Shown: positions 1 through 8,397 of the stretch, piece by piece | Numbering within the stretch: the stretch's first letter is position 1 | Layout of the letters: every line of letters begins with the position of its first letter | Assembly (NCBI RefSeq): GCF_031157315.1 | Contig: NZ_JAVIFU010000042.1 | Coordinates: forward strand, 1-62,020 | DNA from: Paenibacillus sp. LHD-38 | GTDB lineage: Bacteria; Bacillota; Bacilli; Paenibacillales; Paenibacillaceae | Length of the DNA: 62,020 bases | Direction: 5' to 3' | Position numbers and translations under genes: made by a program | The notes under the pieces: model-generated | What the model saw: the letters and a program-made list of their open reading frames with translations, nothing else | The model's database searches: none | Told to the model about the DNA's origin: nothing

Positions 1-242
1 AGTTCAACTCCTGTGACAACATTGCCTGTTTTCACTTCAAATAGTTGGTTTCCATCTGCGTCATACATTAAAGCTTGATTACTGTGCGTACCAATTGCCA
101 GACGCTTGCCATCCTCCGCTACTGATATGGAGGTAATATTCCCTGCTCCTTCGATGGACCAATTGTCTTTAGCCAAAGCAGCCTGCGGGATAACGCCTAG
201 CAGCAGTAGTAATGCCAAAAACATCCATGCGCTTTTTCTCAT
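1..242 (-). CDS. Secreted beta-propeller-like protein, N-terminal part
   Basis: The gene runs off the left edge, so only about 80 N-terminal residues are visible. The ATG at 242 follows a GGGAGG ribosome site. Residues 1-24 form a signal peptide with a long leucine run ending in an AxA-type site (QAALA). After it come phrases such as ITSISVAEDGKRLAIGTHS and ALMYDADGNQLFEV, typical of WD40/PQQ-like propeller blades. It is probably an exported propeller protein of unknown substrate. It follows the solute-binding protein gene on the same strand, but a hairpin between them suggests separate transcription. Confidence 0.7.
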   Translation of the reverse strand, partial: MRKSAWMFLALLLLLGVIPQAALAKDNWSIEGAGNITSISVAEDGKRLAIGTHSNQALMYDADGNQLFEVKTGNVVTGVE

Positions 243-308
243 GATGGTCCTCCCTTTCTTTCCGTCCTTGTGACGGCAAATGCCATATTCTTATCAATAA
301 TGGTAAAT

Positions 309-333
309 CTGCACAGGCTAGTCGCCTGTGCAG
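309..333 (-). terminator. Hairpin after solute-binding protein gene
   Basis: Ten-base perfect inverted repeat CTGCACAGGC/GCCTGTGCAG with a five-base loop just after the stop of the minus-strand gene ending at 349. The T-run is weak, so termination is likely but not certain. Confidence 0.6.
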
Positions 334-348
334 ATTGAAGCTAACGCA

Positions 349-2016
349 TTAACGTTCTGGCGGTCTGCGTTCTGGGTTTTCTATGTCGGACAATTCTCGT
401 TTCATTTCTTTCATAGCAGGTTCCATATACTTATCAATATTAGCTTGAAGCTGTTCCAAATATTGATCCGTTGTTACTTGGCCAGCAAAGAAACGTTGCA
501 CTAAACCTACCCAATCTTGAATGGATGGCTGATGATCCCACATTCCGCGAGCAAGATTGTTAGCTGCACTGCTATAACCCTCGGTATTACCGATCGGCTC
601 AAAGTCAGCGAACGCAGATTTCATTTCATCAGGAAGCACAATGTCTTTAAGGGCTGGTGCACCAGACAGAGCTGCATCAGAACTATTCTGAGTAGCCTCA
701 GCATATACGAGGTAACCTTCAGGACTAGTCATATACATCATGAAGTCCATATTCAACTCATTTTGTTTCGCATCCTTATTCACGATACCGTAGAAGCCAA
801 CCGGAATTTGAATGGTGCGAGCAGGCGCCATTACCTCTGGGCCTTCCATAGATGGCATATTGAAGAATCCATATTCAAACGGCTTCACGCCGCCTTTCGC
901 ACCTGTCTTCGCCTCATCAGCAAAGTCTTTAGGCAATTGCCAGTAAGATCCCGGCGTACCTACCATTGTTGCTGCCTTTCCAGTTAAGAAGAGGTTATAA
1001 GCTTGCTCCTCTTTAACACCGAAGAAGCCTTCAGGAACATAGTTAAACAATGTTTTCAAGTTCTCTGAATAAGCTTTCCATTGTGGATTTCCAGCGATTT
1101 TGAATGGACCCTCTTTATCTTTAATCGCTTTCCATAGTCTCATTTCGTTTTTCGTTACATTGCTGTTTGAGTCATTAAAAGGATCAGTTAGATCATAAGT
1201 ATAGGTGTCATCTATACCAGGCACGAATGAGAAGTCTTGTTCCTGGGAACGAGTTACATTAATATAATCCCGCAAATATTGGTCAGCATAGATACGAACC
1301 AACCAGCCTGCTTGACCGCTCCACATCGATTTGGCATCGCCTGCAAGAGCTAGCGGTGTGTATCCCGCTTCTTCTACTTTTTTGAAAGCATCAATCAACT
1401 CATTGAACGTTTTAGGCGGTTCAGTAATGCCTACCTTTTGGAAGATCTCTTTATTGTATATCCATACAATTTGTACAGATTCGAAGTTAAGATTGAAGAG
1501 AGTATCCTCTGTGCTTACTCCTTCCAAGTTAATGCCCATTGCTTTGAGATCAAAACTTTCACTCCAAGGTTTACCTGTGTAATTGTTCGTTTTATCAAAG
1601 TATGGATAGTAATTCGTGAATTTACCGTCATTCACTAATCCGCCTACTTCGTTATTATTCACAATATCCACACTTGGTTCGCCTGCTGCGAATTGAGCCG
1701 TCAACCACTCTTTGTAGCCATCAGGCGGTTTATTATCCACATTCACCTTGACACCTGGATTTTTTGCCATATAAGCATTAGCAACCGCATTCCAGACCGA
1801 GGACGAAGCATTCATTAAGGAGATGTTAATGTTACCGGTCAACGTGGAAGCTGGCGCTTCGGTACCTGCCGGTGTTTCTGTGTCGGCTGGCGCTTTGGTT
1901 GCAGCGGCATTGTTCCCACCGTTCTTCCCTGATGAATCATCTTTGGCGCAAGCCGTCAATATGGACAGCAGCATTACGATGCTCAAGAGAATGGCAAATC
2001 CTTTTCTTTTGATCAT
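349..2016 (-). CDS. ABC transporter extracellular solute-binding lipoprotein (family 1)
   Basis: A 555-residue sugar-type solute-binding protein. The lipobox LTAC places the lipidated cysteine at residue 23, so it should be anchored on the outer membrane face. A low-complexity Asn/Thr/Pro/Ala linker follows, then a family 1 fold (substrate capture for an ABC importer). The ATG at 2016 has GGGGAG seven bases upstream. No permease or ATPase lies next to it, so it is an orphan binding protein here; partners must be elsewhere. A regulator is encoded just upstream on the same strand. A cre-like site (2050-2063) and a GTATAC inverted repeat (2119-2143) precede it, pointing to carbon control and local repression. 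Substrate unknown; the flanking GH78 and GH99-like genes suggest a plant-type oligosaccharide. Confidence 0.88.
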   Translation of the reverse strand: MIKRKGFAILLSIVMLLSILTACAKDDSSGKNGGNNAAATKAPADTETPAGTEAPASTLTGNINISLMNASSSVWNAVANAYMAKNPGVKVNVDNKPPDGYKEWLTAQFAAGEPSVDIVNNNEVGGLVNDGKFTNYYPYFDKTNNYTGKPWSESFDLKAMGINLEGVSTEDTLFNLNFESVQIVWIYNKEIFQKVGITEPPKTFNELIDAFKKVEEAGYTPLALAGDAKSMWSGQAGWLVRIYADQYLRDYINVTRSQEQDFSFVPGIDDTYTYDLTDPFNDSNSNVTKNEMRLWKAIKDKEGPFKIAGNPQWKAYSENLKTLFNYVPEGFFGVKEEQAYNLFLTGKAATMVGTPGSYWQLPKDFADEAKTGAKGGVKPFEYGFFNMPSMEGPEVMAPARTIQIPVGFYGIVNKDAKQNELNMDFMMYMTSPEGYLVYAEATQNSSDAALSGAPALKDIVLPDEMKSAFADFEPIGNTEGYSSAANNLARGMWDHQPSIQDWVGLVQRFFAGQVTTDQYLEQLQANIDKYMEPAMKEMKRELSDIENPERRPPER

Positions 2017-2049
2017 GTTAGTCTCCCCTTGCCCTTATTTTTTTTGAAA

Positions 2050-2063
2050 ATTAAGCGCTTCCA
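2050..2063 (-). promoter_or_regulatory. cre-like catabolite control site
   Basis: On the minus strand this reads TGGAAGCGCTTAAT, close to the CcpA site consensus TGWNANCGNTNWCA, and lies 34-47 bases before the binding-protein start, where CcpA would repress. Confidence 0.45.
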
Positions 2064-2118
2064 TGCTGATTCTAAAAAAATGCGGCGCTCCGTCGAAAAG
2101 TATAGATCTTTTTAATTC

Positions 2119-2143
2119 GTATACTTTACAATACAAAGTATAC
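2119..2143. promoter_or_regulatory. GTATAC inverted-repeat operator candidate
   Basis: Perfect nine-base inverted repeat GTATACTTT - 7 bases - AAAGTATAC upstream of the binding-protein gene. The same core occurs before the adjacent regulator gene (3425-3434) and twice before the DUF5722 gene (13674-13700). It is a candidate site for the GntR/LacI regulator encoded at 2265-3395. Confidence 0.55.
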
Positions 2144-2225
2144 TGTTATAGGGAGATTTTTGCAACAACTTTTTCAGTAGTAAATGTATGCTTGGGGATC
2201 ATTTAACTTCTCGTTATTTTTATTC

Positions 2226-2252
2226 AAAAAAAGCTCCCGCATATTAGGGAGC
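2226..2252 (-). terminator. Intrinsic terminator of the regulator gene
   Basis: Stem GCTCCC/GGGAGC with an eight-base loop followed on the minus strand by seven T residues, immediately after the regulator stop codon. Confidence 0.8.
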
Positions 2253-2264
2253 CCTGATTATTCA

Positions 2265-3395
2265 CTATTTCACTTGCCTTTTTGCTTGGGAAATCGGAGC
2301 TGTACTGTCTCTCAAAACGAGTGTGGGAACGATCTCATCCTTCACCAATCGATTCTCGCCATCCTTAAGATCGAACAAGAGAATCTCTGCGGCACGTTCG
2401 CCTAGCTTTCTTGTATTCTGGTTAATAGTCGAAAGTCTTGGGTAAGAATACTCACTTGTCTTCACATCATCAAAGCCTATAATACTAATCTCTTCAGGAA
2501 TTTTCATCCCCAAGCTTCTAGCACCATTCATGGCGCCAATCGCTTTGTAATCACTTGTGGCAAATACAGCTGTAGGTGGATCCGGAAGCGCCATTAACGC
2601 TCTGAAACCTTCTTCTCCCATCAATACTCGTTCATGATCTCCAGCCATAACAGCAATAAGATCAGAATCGAATGGCAACTGATGCTGTGACAAGGCAAGA
2701 CGATAACCCTGCAGCCTTAGAGAGAACTCTTGGTTTAAATCCACTATAGAATTACCGGTCAATATAACACCAATTCGCTTGTGCCCAAGAGACAGCAAAT
2801 GCTGAGTAGCCAGATACCCTCCTGTAAGGTTATCCACGATGACATAAGGTATACCCAAATGCGGGTAATAGAAGTGAACCGTTAAAATACGCCGATTCTC
2901 TTCCTGCCAGGCTGTAAGCCGTGTCAAATCGAACTCCTCACTCATAGTCAACAAGATAATACCGGCATGGGGATCGTCCGGAAGCTCGTAATTCTCACCC
3001 ATATCCCATATATAGAACGCGATCTCATTCTCATCACATACTTGTTTGATCCCTTCAAACATATCTGTAAAGAACGGGTGGTTAAACGTGTTCACTTCAT
3101 AGTTGCGATGTGCGAAATAAATCGTACGAATCTTCTGCGTTCCAGTAGAAGTGGGGTTCTCACTAACGAAGCTCCCCTTGCCCCGAACCCGGTAAACAAA
3201 ACCTTCCTGCACAAGATCGGATAATGCCCTTCGGGAAGTAATTTCACTCGTATTATACTCCTTCGCTAACTCAATTTGAGTTGGAAGAGGATCATGCGGC
3301 TTAAGCTCTCCTGCACTAATCTTGCGTTTAATGTCATTCATTATATATTGATACATCGGAGTCTTGTCCGTCTTGTCTGTCTTATCGATATCCAT
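2265..3395 (-). CDS. GntR-type HTH / LacI-type sugar-sensing transcriptional regulator
   Basis: About 376 residues. Residues 10-80 form a GntR winged helix (PLPTQIELAKEYNTSEITSRRALSDL, then the wing around YRVRGKGSFVSE). Residues about 90-370 form a periplasmic-binding-protein-like effector domain of the LacI type (TGGYLATQHLLSLGHKRIG; PTAVFATSDYKAIGAMNGA). This architecture is that of AraR. AGGAG stands 10 bases before the ATG at 3395; a TTG three bases further upstream is also possible. The N terminus has a DKTDKTDKT repeat. Palindromic AAGTATACTT lies directly upstream, suggesting autoregulation, and the same core precedes the binding-protein gene. Effector unknown. Confidence 0.88.
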   Translation of the reverse strand: MDIDKTDKTDKTPMYQYIMNDIKRKISAGELKPHDPLPTQIELAKEYNTSEITSRRALSDLVQEGFVYRVRGKGSFVSENPTSTGTQKIRTIYFAHRNYEVNTFNHPFFTDMFEGIKQVCDENEIAFYIWDMGENYELPDDPHAGIILLTMSEEFDLTRLTAWQEENRRILTVHFYYPHLGIPYVIVDNLTGGYLATQHLLSLGHKRIGVILTGNSIVDLNQEFSLRLQGYRLALSQHQLPFDSDLIAVMAGDHERVLMGEEGFRALMALPDPPTAVFATSDYKAIGAMNGARSLGMKIPEEISIIGFDDVKTSEYSYPRLSTINQNTRKLGERAAEILLFDLKDGENRLVKDEIVPTLVLRDSTAPISQAKRQVK

Positions 3396-3424
3396 CAAAC
3401 CATCACTCCTTACTAAATTGAATT

Positions 3425-3434
3425 AAGTATACTT
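3425..3434. promoter_or_regulatory. Operator candidate before the regulator gene
   Basis: Perfect 10-base palindrome AAGTATACTT, flanked by near-symmetrical AT-rich bases, 30 bases before the regulator start. It shares the GTATACTT core with 2119-2143. Confidence 0.5.
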
Positions 3435-3458
3435 TAATGTGAGGGTTTAAGCAAGATA

Positions 3459-3497
3459 AAAGGCAGCGCCAGACCGAAGCGGTCAGGCACTGCCTTT
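3459..3497 (-). terminator. Terminator of the GH99-like/GH78 operon
   Basis: Long GC-rich stem starting GGCAGTGCCTGACCG with a short CTTC loop, followed by TTTT on the minus strand, about 40 bases after the GH78 stop. Confidence 0.85.
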
Positions 3498-3536
3498 GCA
3501 ATTACGGGTACAATTCCGCCCCATTCATACAAGTAT

Positions 3537-5918
3537 TTAGTTCAAGCATTCCACTCTTTCAATTACAGCTAGAATACCCGTAACTCGAACTCTCTCTTCA
3601 TCCGTTACTACTGATATTTCCTCTAGTCCAGGCGCTGTCCACGAGATCCCCTTCGGCAAGGTTACATTATACTTGATCACGCCGTCCTTACCGATTCTCC
3701 ACTCGGCTTGTATATCACCATGTCGAGTTGGAATATTTCCTTCTACCCATTCAATGCCTGTTACGACTATTGGCTGCAGTTTAATGGCACCAATACCAAG
3801 CTCAGATACATCAACCCCAAGCAATTGTTCACTTAGCAAATACGTAGGTGATGCTCCCCATCCATGACATAAACTAACAGGTATAGAGTCATGTAAGTAA
3901 GTAGGCGTATGACCTAAGTAAGGACTAGGCGTCGTAACGAATGGCAGGGAAGGATCGAATGTTTCCCACCAAGTTGTAGCCCCTCTATCCAGCATGGATC
4001 CCCAATAATTACGAACTTGAGTAATGGCAGCCTCCGCGAATCCGTAGCGGAATAACGTCTCCAATACGATATGGTAGAAGAACGCGCCGCGAATTCGAGG
4101 CAATCTCTCCTGCAAATAATAGTCCTGAACAAAGGCCGCCACTTCTGCCTCTTCCATAATGCCTGACCACGCCGCAGCGAAATTAGTCTGTGCAGTCACA
4201 CTTGCCGATAAACCTTCACTAGTTAGACAGTCCGCATAGATTGTTTCACCTGGTACTCGAAGCAGATTGCGAATGGCTTCACGCAGAATAAGCGCTTTTT
4301 CCCGGAAACCTGCACCAGCTTCGCCTTCACCCAACTCTTCAGCCATTAAAGCTGAGGTCATTAGAAATTTATAATAGAAGCAAGAAATGGCTGTCACGCG
4401 ATCTTTTCGTTCAATATCATCTGACCAGTCGATGAAACACCACCAGCCTTCGCGGTCCGCACTTGCGAACAACCCCGATGCATCCTCCTGTTCAGCAAAC
4501 CAATCAATGAGTCTATTCACATAAGGCCATACCTCATGCAGAAATCCAGTGTCTTTCGTGTAGGTATAATACTCCCATACACCAAAGAGCCAATGTGCAC
4601 AAAAATCAGGCAACAGGAATGAATTATGCTGTGGACCCGTTCCCGGTATAGAGCCGTCCTCATTTTGAATTCGTGCTGCTTGCAATAATGACTTGCGAAC
4701 GAGCGCTGGATCATCGAAAGTTTGATAGACTACCTTGGCCATGACCACCGAATCAGCTACCCACAACGCTCCCTCACGGTGCGGGCAATCTTCAAAATGA
4801 TTCTGACTGTTAACAATTGTCGTATAACGACCCGTCTCCCAAATTTGGTTCAGTCTTTCATCGCTGCAACGGAAGCTACCCCTGTCAACGAATGGATAAT
4901 GGACGAACCGAACTTGCAAGCTTTTCACTTCAATCGGAATAGGCGTAGCCATTACAGCAACTTTCATATAACGGAACGCCCGTCTCCCGAACGGAGACAA
5001 TCGATTATTTCCCTTGCGAAGAAGGTAAGTGTCCATCAGCGCTAATTCCAGTGATTCCCCGTAGAATAATTGCAAAACACCGCCTTCTTCTGCGAACACT
5101 TCCAGTTCTGGATAACCTACGATTTCAGCACCAAAGTCATAAGTGATTTGCGGAATAGAACCTGGTACGGACGCATCCATCATGACGAACTCTGTCGTTC
5201 CGCGCTGCTCCTTCGCCAACGGCACTTTTGGTGTTCGTATTGCCCCTGTAAAAGGCTCGGAGGACACAACGGAAACAGGTGATACAAGCGTCTCCTTGAG
5301 GAAAGGGAGCTCACGCGGCAATAGCCTAGGCCATGGAGAATCAGATTGCTCAGCTTCTGCCACTGTAATAGCAAATGGCCATGAACCATCCTCATAATCC
5401 AGTTGCTCCCATCCATCCTCTTGGGAGAGATCCATCATTTCGCGGTAACCACCCCAGTAATGGAGACGGCTCACTTCCGGCTTCCATCGCGGCGAACGTC
5501 TGCATTTCCAGTCCGAACTACTCGCAATTGTCCGTATGCTGCTGCCTGCTACCGCATCCTCCTCATATAAGTCTAGCTGACAAATTACACCGCCTGGCCC
5601 CTGCAATTGTCCAGTTACAATCATATCCTTGCCGAAGTTATGTGCGAGAACAGCTATGACATTGCTTCCCTCTCGCACATAATCGGATACGTCATACGTA
5701 TCGAATGAAATCCAGGAAAGATCCGCAGGAGTCGGTCCCCTTCCAACCTCAACGCCATTCACATATAACTTATAGAACTGATTAGCCGAAACTCTCAGCT
5801 TCGCTTGGTTGACTGCCGAGTGTATATCAAAACTTTTACGAGCTTCTACATAAACATTGTTATCGAGAGCGGTTCCTGCTGCCCAGATCCACTCCGCCTG
5901 CCAGCTTTCCTGTATCAT
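3537..5918 (-). CDS. GH78-family alpha-L-rhamnosidase-like enzyme
   Basis: A 793-residue protein without signal peptide, hence cytoplasmic. Residues 1-330 are N-terminal beta-sandwich domains, including the YKLYVNGVEVGRGPTPAD segment usual in GH78. The (alpha/alpha)6 barrel contains HFEDCPHREGALWVADS near residue 380, matching the GH78 DCPQRDERxGW region in variant form, and TTWWETFDPS plus SLCHGWGASPTYLL near 660-700. A C-terminal beta-sandwich follows. GH78 enzymes release terminal rhamnose, but the changed acid motif (HREGALWVAD) means the sugar specificity may differ. GGGGGGG lies six bases before the ATG. The GH99-like gene ends 53 bases upstream, so the two form an operon ended by the terminator at 3459-3497. 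Confidence 0.85.
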   Translation of the reverse strand: MIQESWQAEWIWAAGTALDNNVYVEARKSFDIHSAVNQAKLRVSANQFYKLYVNGVEVGRGPTPADLSWISFDTYDVSDYVREGSNVIAVLAHNFGKDMIVTGQLQGPGGVICQLDLYEEDAVAGSSIRTIASSSDWKCRRSPRWKPEVSRLHYWGGYREMMDLSQEDGWEQLDYEDGSWPFAITVAEAEQSDSPWPRLLPRELPFLKETLVSPVSVVSSEPFTGAIRTPKVPLAKEQRGTTEFVMMDASVPGSIPQITYDFGAEIVGYPELEVFAEEGGVLQLFYGESLELALMDTYLLRKGNNRLSPFGRRAFRYMKVAVMATPIPIEVKSLQVRFVHYPFVDRGSFRCSDERLNQIWETGRYTTIVNSQNHFEDCPHREGALWVADSVVMAKVVYQTFDDPALVRKSLLQAARIQNEDGSIPGTGPQHNSFLLPDFCAHWLFGVWEYYTYTKDTGFLHEVWPYVNRLIDWFAEQEDASGLFASADREGWWCFIDWSDDIERKDRVTAISCFYYKFLMTSALMAEELGEGEAGAGFREKALILREAIRNLLRVPGETIYADCLTSEGLSASVTAQTNFAAAWSGIMEEAEVAAFVQDYYLQERLPRIRGAFFYHIVLETLFRYGFAEAAITQVRNYWGSMLDRGATTWWETFDPSLPFVTTPSPYLGHTPTYLHDSIPVSLCHGWGASPTYLLSEQLLGVDVSELGIGAIKLQPIVVTGIEWVEGNIPTRHGDIQAEWRIGKDGVIKYNVTLPKGISWTAPGLEEISVVTDEERVRVTGILAVIERVECLN

Positions 5919-5971
5919 GACGTTCCCCCCCGTAATTAAGCATAAAGATTAGTTGTTAACTGACTCTTTGT

Positions 5972-7687
5972 TTATTTAACAAGTTTATATATATAGTTCA
6001 ATCTTCCTTCGGGCGCTACATCGCCATATTGAAAGAAATCTGTAATTTCACCCTCATTCTGCATATAATCTACCCATTTGAACTCTAACCAAAGCCCCTC
6101 GGTCGTCTCATCCATTCCCAACAAAATGCGCGGAAGCTCAAGATGCAATTCATTCCCTTTGCAGGCGTACCGCAGTTCTCCCATTGGCTGCCAATTCCAA
6201 CCGCCTGTGCTCCGCTCTAGCCAAGTTGTTGTATCACTTATAACGTTCCTATTAATGATATATTGATAGCCTTCCCATCCCTTGCTGCTCTCCGTTCTAA
6301 CACGGATCAGAAGCATCATCCAGTGCCGATCTGTGAATGGTGAAATCGGTTCCTTCGTTTGTGCATAAAAGTAGATACTTTCCTCGGTATGTGCCGCTTT
6401 TAGTGTTACAAAGTCATTTCTCCCCGTATCATTCGTATAATGAAGGTCTCCATAGCCGGGATGATCGCGAAGCACTGTGTCTCCGGCAAAATCTCGGTAC
6501 TGCTGAGTAACTTGCTGCCATGCGCTGAAATCTGGTCCTATCAAGAGTGGCTTATTCAGTTGGAAGTGGTCTTTGCCTTGCTCCGACATTCCCTTGAACC
6601 GGCGTATATAACCGATTAATTGCATGTAGTAAAGGTCACCGTACCCGCCCTTCATGGGCTCGATGTCTCTACTGAAGTTCAACGTCGCCTGATCGACGAA
6701 CATCACAGGACGCTCCTCAGTTCCCGTTAATCGCATAGCGATCCACTCATTCCATCCTGTGACGGATACAATCTGTGGATCTTCCTTAAGCGCGAACTCC
6801 CACTGCTCTGCGATATTCATCCCTTGATTTATCATATCAAACGACGAGCCCGCTTCCCCTGACTCAATTCCATCATGATAATCTCTGCCCCAATTATCAC
6901 CATATCCATAAAAAGGCGTATCACTCATCGCGACGCTTGGATGCTGCGCGACAGAGACATTAATGATTTCCTTCTGACCCTCATCGTTATAAAAAACACG
7001 TTGCGGACGTTGAAATTCAATCCATGGGAAACCATTCGTCTTCGCGCCTTCATTAGGCCATTGATTCAAACGGAATGTGAAAAATTGCTGTTGTTCTTCA
7101 TCACATTCATCAGGATTGCCGATAATTAGAGGCTTTCCTTTCCACCGAAACCATAAATGCTCGTAATGACCTGGCTTATAAATATCCTCATAAATTTCCG
7201 AGACGGTCTTGCCGGATTCCGTATTGGTGTAAAAAACAAATTGAGGCACTTTGAAACCCTGTCTATAAATATCATCCATGATCTGGAACAGGACATCATA
7301 GACTTCCTTGTAAATGACTTGATTTGTAGTATCAAACACAAGAAAATCGATACCGGAACTCGTCAGCATTTGTACATGCTTGCGAAGCACCCATGCATCA
7401 TCATTTAAGTAATAGCCATACAAGGGTTCACCCCAAAAGTGAAATGAGCTCGGAGGACCCCAAGCCGGATGTTCCGGATCATGTACAGCCTCTGGCCAAT
7501 TAGCAATGATATGGGTGTTGTCATAAGGGCCTGATGTCCCATGCTGTCCCAACCAAAGAAAATAAAATAGACCTACGTAACGATCAGGGCGTACCGGGCC
7601 TGCTTCCTCCCTTGACGGAAGCTCTCTTCCAAGACCGTCAATCCCTCCCCATTGATCGACTAAATGGAGATCATCTCTATTGTACAT
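5972..7687 (-). CDS. GH71/GH99-like putative glycoside hydrolase with C-terminal CBM9/DOMON-like domain
   Basis: A 571-residue protein without signal peptide. Residues 35-370 resemble GH99/GH71-type TIM barrels: YVGLFYFLWLGQHGTSGPYD at the start, SSGIDFLVFDTTNQ, the GKPLIIGNPDE strand and SVTGWNEWIAMRL, where the WNEW glutamate is a plausible acid/base. Residues about 395-570 look like a CBM9/DOMON beta-sandwich (NDFVTLKAAHTEESIYFYAQT). The start has GGGGAGG eight bases upstream. It is cotranscribed with the GH78 gene. Related proteins in Bacteroidetes and Firmicutes are mostly annotated as hypothetical. The substrate is unknown; family placement is by motif memory only. Confidence 0.65.
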   Translation of the reverse strand: MYNRDDLHLVDQWGGIDGLGRELPSREEAGPVRPDRYVGLFYFLWLGQHGTSGPYDNTHIIANWPEAVHDPEHPAWGPPSSFHFWGEPLYGYYLNDDAWVLRKHVQMLTSSGIDFLVFDTTNQVIYKEVYDVLFQIMDDIYRQGFKVPQFVFYTNTESGKTVSEIYEDIYKPGHYEHLWFRWKGKPLIIGNPDECDEEQQQFFTFRLNQWPNEGAKTNGFPWIEFQRPQRVFYNDEGQKEIINVSVAQHPSVAMSDTPFYGYGDNWGRDYHDGIESGEAGSSFDMINQGMNIAEQWEFALKEDPQIVSVTGWNEWIAMRLTGTEERPVMFVDQATLNFSRDIEPMKGGYGDLYYMQLIGYIRRFKGMSEQGKDHFQLNKPLLIGPDFSAWQQVTQQYRDFAGDTVLRDHPGYGDLHYTNDTGRNDFVTLKAAHTEESIYFYAQTKEPISPFTDRHWMMLLIRVRTESSKGWEGYQYIINRNVISDTTTWLERSTGGWNWQPMGELRYACKGNELHLELPRILLGMDETTEGLWLEFKWVDYMQNEGEITDFFQYGDVAPEGRLNYIYKLVK

Positions 7688-7895
7688 CTTGATTTCCTCC
7701 CCTCAATTTAGATGCAAGCTCACTTCTTATAACAACAGTTCTACAATCCATGAATTAAGTTACTATTTTTTAGCTCCATTTTTCATTCAACAAAGTATTC
7801 TTTACTTAATTAATAATATACTTAATTTAATTTAATTTCAACTAAATATACTCGAGTTAATACCAGTATATTTATCAAGAGGTTACCTTTTCGAC
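7688..7895 (-). promoter_or_regulatory. AT-rich promoter region of the GH99-like/GH78 operon
   Basis: This upstream region is very AT-rich and has several weak relatives of the GTATAC operator: AAAGTATTCTTT (7792-7803), AATATACTTAAT near 7815 and AAATATACT near 7844. None is a full inverted repeat, so control by the neighbouring GntR/LacI regulator is only suggested. Confidence 0.35.
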
Positions 7896-7940
7896 AAAAA
7901 AAGGACAGCCTGCCCTAGTCTAGGCGCAGCAGTCCTTTTC
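7896..7940 (-). terminator. Intrinsic terminator of a disrupted surface-protein gene
   Basis: Imperfect stem AAAAGGACTGCTGC.../...CAGGCTGTCC followed by seven T residues on the minus strand, 35 bases after the stop at 7975. Confidence 0.75.
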
Positions 7941-7974
7941 GTTGCCTGTCGCAGTATGCACGCTGCCAGAACGA

Positions 7975-8397
7975 TTAATGAATATAAAATTCAGTCGTTA
8001 TGTCCCTTGCTGGTAAAGCCGATGGTCCCAATACCGCCTCGTATGTTCCTGCATCAACATCCTTCTGCATAGCTATACCAAATATATTGCTCCCTGTTTG
8101 ATTAAACAGTCTGTATTGAACCGTTACGCCGGTTGCGGTCGTTCTAAGTACTAATGCATATCCGTTCACAGGATCATCATTACCGATCAGCAGCTCATAA
8201 GCGTAATTTGAACTACTTGGTGAAGCTCCCCAATGCCGGTCCGCACCCAGATATTTCGTCCAAGAACCGGATGCGGTCGTACGGTAGTAAATATCATCCA
8301 GACTAGCATCTAAAGGTCTATTCATAAAAAATACTGGCAACTGAACAAAATCGCCTTGAATCGGACGTGCTACACTCGAGAGGTTGTATACTTTGCT
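7975..8397 (-). pseudogene. C-terminal part of a gene split by an IS4-type insertion
   Basis: The open frame ends at 7975 and continues without a start into the insertion sequence near 8398 (residues SKNSKVYNLSSVARPIQGDF precede the first Met). It encodes about 140 residues with motifs IYYRTTASGSWTKYLG and YEAVLGPSALPARDIT. I do not recognise the family; the Ser/Thr/Asn-rich, beta-type composition fits an extracellular protein. A matching upstream piece appears beyond the insertion (about 9465-9573). It has its own terminator. Probably nonfunctional. Confidence 0.6.
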
